Part shown: one piece after another, positions 29,997-33,219 of the stretch
How the letters are laid out: each line of letters opens with the position of its first letter
How positions within the stretch are numbered: position 1 is the stretch's first letter
Assembly: GCA_003241685.1 (NCBI GenBank)
Contig: QFPJ01000035.1
Coordinates: 1 to 33,219, forward strand
DNA from: Sphingopyxis macrogoltabida
GTDB lineage: Bacteria > Pseudomonadota > Alphaproteobacteria > Sphingomonadales > Sphingomonadaceae
Direction of reading: 5' to 3'
Length of the DNA stretch: 33,219 nt
The notes under the pieces: model-generated
What the model was told of the DNA's origin: nothing
The model's database searches: none
Seen by the model: the letters and a program-made list of their open reading frames with translations, nothing else
Made by a program: the position numbers and the translations under genes

Positions 29997-31165
29997 GCCG
30001 CGTCTGCCAGCATTTCGGGCGTGACAATGAGCCGCGACACTTCGCCAAAGTCGGCGTGATAGGTGATCGCCATGGCCTGCCGATCGGAAAACCAGCCGCC
30101 CCGCGCCGCGTGCGCGTCCCGCGCGGCAAGCGTGCTGTGCTGCACCGCCTTCATGCCGCTATGTTCCTTTTCCTCGACATGGTGACGATGCCCGCAATGG
30201 ACATATCGCTTTGTCGTGACGCCCCACATTTCGGGCTGCGCCGCCGCGAAGTAGAGCGGCAATTGGGCCGGCGGGCGCTTATGGCCATGGTGCCAGGCGA
30301 GCATGACCTTGCCCCAGCGGAATGCATAATAGGGCAGGACGCTGTCATTGATGACAACGCGCGGCTCATTTTCGTAAAGGATGCCAAAGACTTCCGGCAG
30401 AACGGTCCCGCTGGTGTATTCATCATGGTTGCCCTCGCCCACGACAACGTGCACCGCTTCGTGACGCTCAAGCGCCATGGCAATGATTGACCGCATGATG
30501 CGGACCACGGCCGACACAACTTTGCGCGGCCGGCTGTCGGCATCCAGCAAATGGCCATGTGCCGGCGTGACCGCGCGGTTGCTATCCTGGTGCATCACGT
30601 CGCCAAGGAATGCGACCACGCCCATGCGGGCTGGCGGGGCCGCATCAATCATGTGTCGGAACGCCGCCAGAATAGTGCGCTCGGCAATCGCCAAGTCCCA
30701 GTCTGCGCCGCCCTCGCGGTGCCACGCCAAAGCGCCAATGTGCGCGTCGGTGAGCGTATAGACGTTGCACAGGCTGGCGTTGGTCGCGGTCGGCGGCGTG
30801 ACCGCCTCTGCGCGCGGCAGTTCCTCGCGGGCAGCGGAAAGGATGGCGTGGACTGCCTCGCGCAGCGCCGCCGCGTCCGGCGACTGGCGTTCCCAGGTCC
30901 GCTCAACTTCGCCGCTCGCGCCGCGCTGCACAGTGACCTTGCCCATGGCGAAGCCGGGGGCCACGCCGTTGATAAAATGGCCGGGCGCATAACCTTGCCG
31001 CGCGGCCTTTTTTTCAACCGCCCGAATGCCACGCGCAACGGCGCTCTTGTTTATTCCGATTATTTCGGCGGCGGCGGTAAATGAGCCCGTCGCCCAAGCG
31101 GCTTCCAGATAGGCGGCCTGCCGATCGGTGGCGAATTTCAGCAGATTTTCGTCACGCTGCATCAT
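29993..31165 (-). CDS. HTH-metallophosphoesterase fusion
   Basis: The protein has 390 residues. Residues about 15-55 (RQAAYLEAAWATGSFTAAAE IIGINKSAVARGIRAVEKKA) form a helix-turn-helix. Residues 135-390 are a calcineurin-like phosphoesterase with all metal motifs: TDAHIG (Asp140, His142), LGDVMH (Asp189), GEGNHDE (Asn246, His247), WHHGH (His293 area) and CGHRHH (His326, His328). Such proteins are frequent beside the terminase genes of alphaproteobacterial and Burkholderia phages. The substrate is unknown; the HTH hints at action on nucleic acid, maybe near the packaging site. Its 3' end overlaps the C-tract gene. Confidence 0.88.
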   Translation of the reverse strand: MMQRDENLLKFATDRQAAYLEAAWATGSFTAAAEIIGINKSAVARGIRAVEKKAARQGYAPGHFINGVAPGFAMGKVTVQRGASGEVERTWERQSPDAAALREAVHAILSAAREELPRAEAVTPPTATNASLCNVYTLTDAHIGALAWHREGGADWDLAIAERTILAAFRHMIDAAPPARMGVVAFLGDVMHQDSNRAVTPAHGHLLDADSRPRKVVSAVVRIMRSIIAMALERHEAVHVVVGEGNHDEYTSGTVLPEVFGILYENEPRVVINDSVLPYYAFRWGKVMLAWHHGHKRPPAQLPLYFAAAQPEMWGVTTKRYVHCGHRHHVEEKEHSGMKAVQHSTLAARDAHAARGGWFSDRQAMAITYHADFGEVSRLIVTPEMLADAA

Positions 31166-31344
31166 TGATCGATTTTCCCGATTGAGAGGCGCGACCTAAT
31201 CAGAAAACACGATTAGAAACGTCACGCAGATATGATTTCATGCGGGGCAACCTGTCCCGCCCAAGAATGCCCCCGGAAAGGACCCGTGCCGGGGGGTGCC
31301 GACCGCCAATCGACCGCCGACCCCAAGGGCCTCACCCCCGGCCA
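31166..31344. other. Intergenic gap between lysis and packaging genes, cos candidate
   Basis: The 179 bp contain no supported gene. They hold an AT-rich inverted repeat (CTAATC 31196-31201 with GATTAG 31211-31216), a hyphenated dyad (GCGGG 31242-31246 with CCCGC 31256-31260), and GC-rich direct repeats GACCGCC near 31300-31320. The lambda order lysis-cos-Nu1 is the same as here, so this is where cos would be expected. No overhang can be read from sequence alone. Confidence 0.35.
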
Positions 31345-31644
31345 TCATCGGCCTTGCGCTCGGCACCATGAAACGCCAGCCTGTTGCATCCGCGCTCCCT
31401 CCCGTGCCCAATCGGCGTAGTCGGCAAGCCACCCAAGAAACGATCGCAGCGCGACGGCTTCGCTGTCGGTGCGGGGCGATGGAATGCCCGCGTCATCGGG
31501 CAACCCCGGTTCCGTCCGGTGCCGCTGCGACAATTCGAGCGGGCAGGCCAGCGGCTTCGGCTCCGGTATCTTGACCGATGATCCGGCGCAGGCTCCCAGC
31601 GCCAATGATGCTGCCAGCGGCAGAAGAATGAGGGGTGTCCGCAA
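31345..31644 (-). CDS. Outer-membrane spanin (Rz1-like lipoprotein)
   Basis: The protein has 99 residues from a TTG at 31644 with GGAGGTAA 6 nt upstream. A signal peptide MRTPLILLPLAASLALGAC with lipobox LGAC precedes a Pro-containing mature part (KIPEPKPLACPLELSQRH) and a C-terminal helix. It starts inside the i-spanin gene in another frame, the typical Rz/Rz1 overlap, and extends 148 bp beyond it. Together they fuse inner and outer membranes at lysis. Confidence 0.88.
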   Translation of the reverse strand: MRTPLILLPLAASLALGACAGSSVKIPEPKPLACPLELSQRHRTEPGLPDDAGIPSPRTDSEAVALRSFLGWLADYADWAREGARMQQAGVSWCRAQGR

Positions 31645-31975
31645 CTTTCGTTACCTCCGCAATGGTGTGCGCGGCCTCTCGCGCGATGGTGACGCGATCG
31701 TCACAGGCATAGGACTGCGCTGAATAGGACTGCCGATCCTGCACTTGCTCTTGAGCGCGCAGCCCTTCCGACTGCGCCACGGTTTCGGCCGCCGCCTTCG
31801 CTTGCGCTTCAAAGCGCGACGCCTTGTCGCGGCACCCTTCAATCGCGATCGGCCCAATCTTGAGCCCGTGAAGCTGGACAGACTGAATTGCCGCGACGCC
31901 GATCGCCACGGCAGTGAAGCCGCCCATGATCGCGAGCGCATTGGCCGCGATGAACGAACGAACGCGGCCGATCAT
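31493..31975 (-). CDS. Inner-membrane spanin (Rz-like)
   Basis: The protein has 160 residues. One N-terminal membrane segment (ANALAIMGGFTAVAIGVAAI) is followed by a periplasmic coiled coil (CRDKASRFEAQAKAAAETVA QSEGLRAQEQVQDRQ). The C-terminus is overlapped by the lipoprotein gene. The ATG overlaps the upstream stop (ATGA). Family assignment rests on topology and gene context rather than on sequence identity. Confidence 0.88.
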   Translation of the reverse strand: MIGRVRSFIAANALAIMGGFTAVAIGVAAIQSVQLHGLKIGPIAIEGCRDKASRFEAQAKAAAETVAQSEGLRAQEQVQDRQSYSAQSYACDDRVTIAREAAHTIAEVTKVADTPHSSAAGSIIGAGSLRRIIGQDTGAEAAGLPARIVAAAPDGTGVAR

Positions 31976-32124
31976 TTCAGAAGGCTTTCGGGCTTGATGC
32001 GCAGCAACTCAACCGTGCCCTCGGAAACCGGCGTCGCGGCATATGCGACGTGCGTTTTCGTCCGGCCTTCGAACCGCTGATATCGGAACTTGCCGTCCGC
32101 CACCCTGTCCACAACGACCAGCAT
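31972..32124 (-). CDS. Small hypothetical protein in lysis cassette (50 aa)
   Basis: From the ATG at 32124 (GGCGG upstream; TAATG overlap with the preceding gene) the product is MLVVVDRVADGKFRYQRFEG RTKTHVAYAATPVSEGTVEL LRIKPESLLK. It is a beta-rich, soluble small protein. Position between lysozyme and spanins suggests late expression; function unknown. Confidence 0.7.
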   Translation of the reverse strand: MLVVVDRVADGKFRYQRFEGRTKTHVAYAATPVSEGTVELLRIKPESLLK

Positions 32125-32249
32125 TATTCCGCCGCCTTCGACCAAGCGAGGGTGAGCGACAGTCGAAGCCCGCCAATGCTGAAAATGATGTGTCCGCCGG
32201 AAATGCCGTCCAGCGACACGCGCGACACGCGAACCTTGGGCAGCTTCAT
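32124..32249 (-). CDS. Tiny hypothetical protein in lysis cassette (41 aa)
   Basis: The ATG at 32249 overlaps the lysozyme stop (ATGA) and has GGAGG 7 nt upstream; the TAA at 32126-32124 overlaps the next ATG. The sequence MKLPKVRVSRVSLDGISGGH then IIFSIGGLRLSLTLAWSKAA E is amphipathic with a hydrophobic beta hairpin. The perfect coupling on both sides supports translation. Function unknown. Confidence 0.65.
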   Translation of the reverse strand: MKLPKVRVSRVSLDGISGGHIIFSIGGLRLSLTLAWSKAAE

Positions 32250-32773
32250 GGCTGCGCCTCCATGCACGCCTTATGTCGCGCGACTTGCCGGGTCCAAACG
32301 CCGTAGCAACGCTTATTCGGCTTCCCGTTGATAAGCGTGCTGCAATCATAGCCGGCGGCGAACCGATATTTCAGGAGATTGCCGCACGCCTTGGCGTAGT
32401 TGCCGGCCATGACTTCGCGGCGCATCGACGAATTGCGCCAATTGCCAAGGCCATACTGACCGGTGAAGTCCATATAGACATCAAACTCGGCCTGGTTCAG
32501 CTTCGCGCCCGGCATCGTCGCCGCGAATTGTGCCGCGTCCTGATCCATGAGATTGCGCGCCAATTCGGCTGCGCGTTCACGGGAAATGGCCGGATCGGTC
32601 ATCTTGACCCGGCGGCCATCCTCGTATCGCGTCGAACCATTGCCGATCGTCGGCACATCGCCCTTTGTCGGAATGACCGGCGTCGGGGTGAAGCCCTCTG
32701 ACGCCTGCCAAGTGACAAAGCCTGCCGCGCTCACAGTCAGGAGCGCGACGGAAATCCGTTTCTTGATGCTCAT
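32246..32773 (-). CDS. SAR-type lysozyme / endolysin (GH24)
   Basis: The protein has 175 residues. An N-terminal weakly hydrophobic segment (RISVALLTVSAAGFVTW, residues 6-22), rich in Ala/Ser/Thr/Gly, is a likely signal-arrest-release domain. Right after it come the GH24 catalytic elements: Glu26 in ASEGF, Asp39 and Thr42 in KGDVPTIGNGST. Further conserved parts are YMDFTGQYGLGNWRNSSMRR and LINGKPNKRCYGVWTRQVAR. It hydrolyses peptidoglycan after release from the membrane. The start overlaps the holin stop (ATGA). Confidence 0.92.
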   Translation of the reverse strand: MSIKKRISVALLTVSAAGFVTWQASEGFTPTPVIPTKGDVPTIGNGSTRYEDGRRVKMTDPAISRERAAELARNLMDQDAAQFAATMPGAKLNQAEFDVYMDFTGQYGLGNWRNSSMRREVMAGNYAKACGNLLKYRFAAGYDCSTLINGKPNKRCYGVWTRQVARHKACMEAQP

Positions 32774-32961
32774 TCCTTGATCCAGCCCTTACGGGTCGCG
32801 AACGGGAGCAAAACCCGTTTCCACGACCATTCGGAAATGAGCAGGGCCGAATAGATAGCGGCGAGGAAGCTGGCGATATCGGCCCATGAAGTGAGGCCGA
32901 CAGCGGCCCACGCGCTGACAATCTTAGCGGCCGGTGCCGCTATCTCCGTTCGGTCCTGCAT
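32770..32961 (-). CDS. Holin-like small membrane protein
   Basis: The protein has 63 residues with one clear membrane segment (WADIASFLAAIYSALLISEW) and perhaps a weaker one before it (AKIVSAWAAVGLTSWA), then a basic tail (WKRVLLPFATRKGWIKE). Size, position directly before the lysozyme and the ATGA overlap indicate the holin or pinholin. The ATG lies 1 nt after a perfect 7-bp hairpin and lacks an adjacent ribosome-binding site. Confidence 0.8.
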   Translation of the reverse strand: MQDRTEIAAPAAKIVSAWAAVGLTSWADIASFLAAIYSALLISEWSWKRVLLPFATRKGWIKE

Positions 32962-32962
32962 G

Positions 32963-32979
32963 ACGACGCTATGCGTCGT
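32963..32979 (-). promoter_or_regulatory. Hairpin just before the holin start codon
   Basis: ACGACGC and GCGTCGT (7 bp, 3-nt loop) contain the stop codon of the Mor-like gene. If folded, the distance from GAGG (about 32987-32990) to the holin ATG falls from 25 to 8 nt, which is a normal spacing. Confidence 0.5.
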
Positions 32980-33219
32980 TGGCTGGCCTCAATTCCTCCC
33001 CCGGAATTTCCCGATACCGAACGATATTGCGCACTTGCCGGGCCGTGACGCCGACTGCCCGCGATATGTCCGCCGTCCGCATTCCATCATTCGCGAGGCG
33101 GACAATCGTCGCGTCCCGTTCCTGCCGGGCTATGCTGTTGGCGTTCGCGGGCTTCAATATCTCGCCCCCGAAACCCTCGACCAGCTTGCAAGCCGTGTCC
33201 CATCCGAGAATTTGAACAA
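32969..33219 (-). CDS. Mor/C-type transcription activator, 5' end beyond the window
   Basis: The frame is open at the right edge. The visible part reads VQILGWDTACKLVEGFGGEI LKPANANSIARQERDATIVR LANDGMRTADISRAVGVTAR QVRNIVRYREIPGEELRPAN DA. The G-W/I-x-x-A-x-K/A-L-x-x-x-F/Y-G-G dimerisation element, the R-x-x-R-D-x-x-I-x-R segment and the HTH match the Mor activator family (Mu middle/late regulators). It precedes the lysis genes and probably activates late transcription. A TTG at 33157 could serve as a false internal start. Confidence 0.85.
   Translation of the reverse strand, partial: VQILGWDTACKLVEGFGGEILKPANANSIARQERDATIVRLANDGMRTADISRAVGVTARQVRNIVRYREIPGEELRPANDA
32993..33012 (-). repeat. 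Dispersed 19-bp element, copy 5 (in coding tail)
   Basis: Encodes EIPGEE in the last codons of the Mor-like protein and ends 32 bp upstream of the holin ATG. Its GAGGAATTGAGG also provides the only ribosome-binding-like sequence for holin. Confidence 0.9.

Noticed and set aside
29563..30129. Minus-strand frame spanning the C10 tract in the third phase
   Set aside because: Product is Arg/Pro-rich and the other phase gives a protein with normal phage composition and coupled ends.
31238..31432. Minus-strand frame in the gap after the o-spanin
   Set aside because: Overlaps the spanin gene, lacks a ribosome-binding site and looks like random GC-rich translation.

Overview
The window is part of a temperate tailed-phage genome (prophage or free phage) from a GC-rich alphaproteobacterial host. 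Sphingomonadales is my best guess, from base composition, codon use and the style of the small phage proteins; no host gene is visible to prove it. No integrase, transposase or immunity repressor of CI type lies in the window. Both ends cut through genes: an unidentified phage protein on the left and a Mor-like activator on the right.

Layout. (1) 1-3682, minus strand: accessory/early genes. These are a cut-off conserved protein, a 20-residue-repeat solenoid protein with 60-bp DNA repeats and its own promoter, a CxxC protein, a VRR-NUC nuclease, a small lipoprotein and a DEAD/DEAH helicase. (2) 3862-9577, plus strand: an early/replication block with a RecE-like exonuclease, a Sak4-like ATPase, small proteins, an Acb2-like anti-CBASS cyclic-nucleotide sponge, SSB, then a SprT-like metalloprotein and a DnaA-domain-IV-like DNA-binding protein. 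A ribbon-helix-helix regulator (8073-8309, minus) sits at a near-perfect 46-bp palindrome that holds two face-to-face promoters. (3) 9597-9622: a bidirectional terminator separating early and late blocks. (4) 9644-33219, minus strand, read right to left as the late operon: Mor-like activator, holin, SAR-type lysozyme, two tiny proteins, overlapping i-/o-spanin pair, a 179-bp gap that is a candidate cos region, HTH-metallophosphoesterase, a small gene broken at a C10 tract, Nu1-like small terminase, GpA-like large terminase, gpW-like connector, portal, protease-capsid fusion, lambda FI/FII/Z/U-position proteins, and a P2-type contractile tail (V, W, J, I, H, fibre assembly, FI sheath, FII tube, E/E', T, U, X, D). 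So the head is lambda-like and the tail P2-like.

How it works together. The plus-strand genes supply end-resection, annealing/pairing and ssDNA protection plus host-defence evasion. The Mor-like protein probably switches on the late genes. Lysis, packaging, head and tail genes are largely translationally coupled through ATGA, TAATG or TGATG overlaps. The most notable observations are the Acb2 homologue bracketed by 11-bp direct repeats, a 19-bp element repeated five times on one strand only at gene ends or domain linkers, a small regulon of the ribbon-helix-helix regulator, a P2-style -1 frameshift in E/E', and a homopolymer-disrupted gene. No stretch over 300 bases lacks a gene; the longest gaps are 3683-3861 and 31166-31344 (179 bp each).
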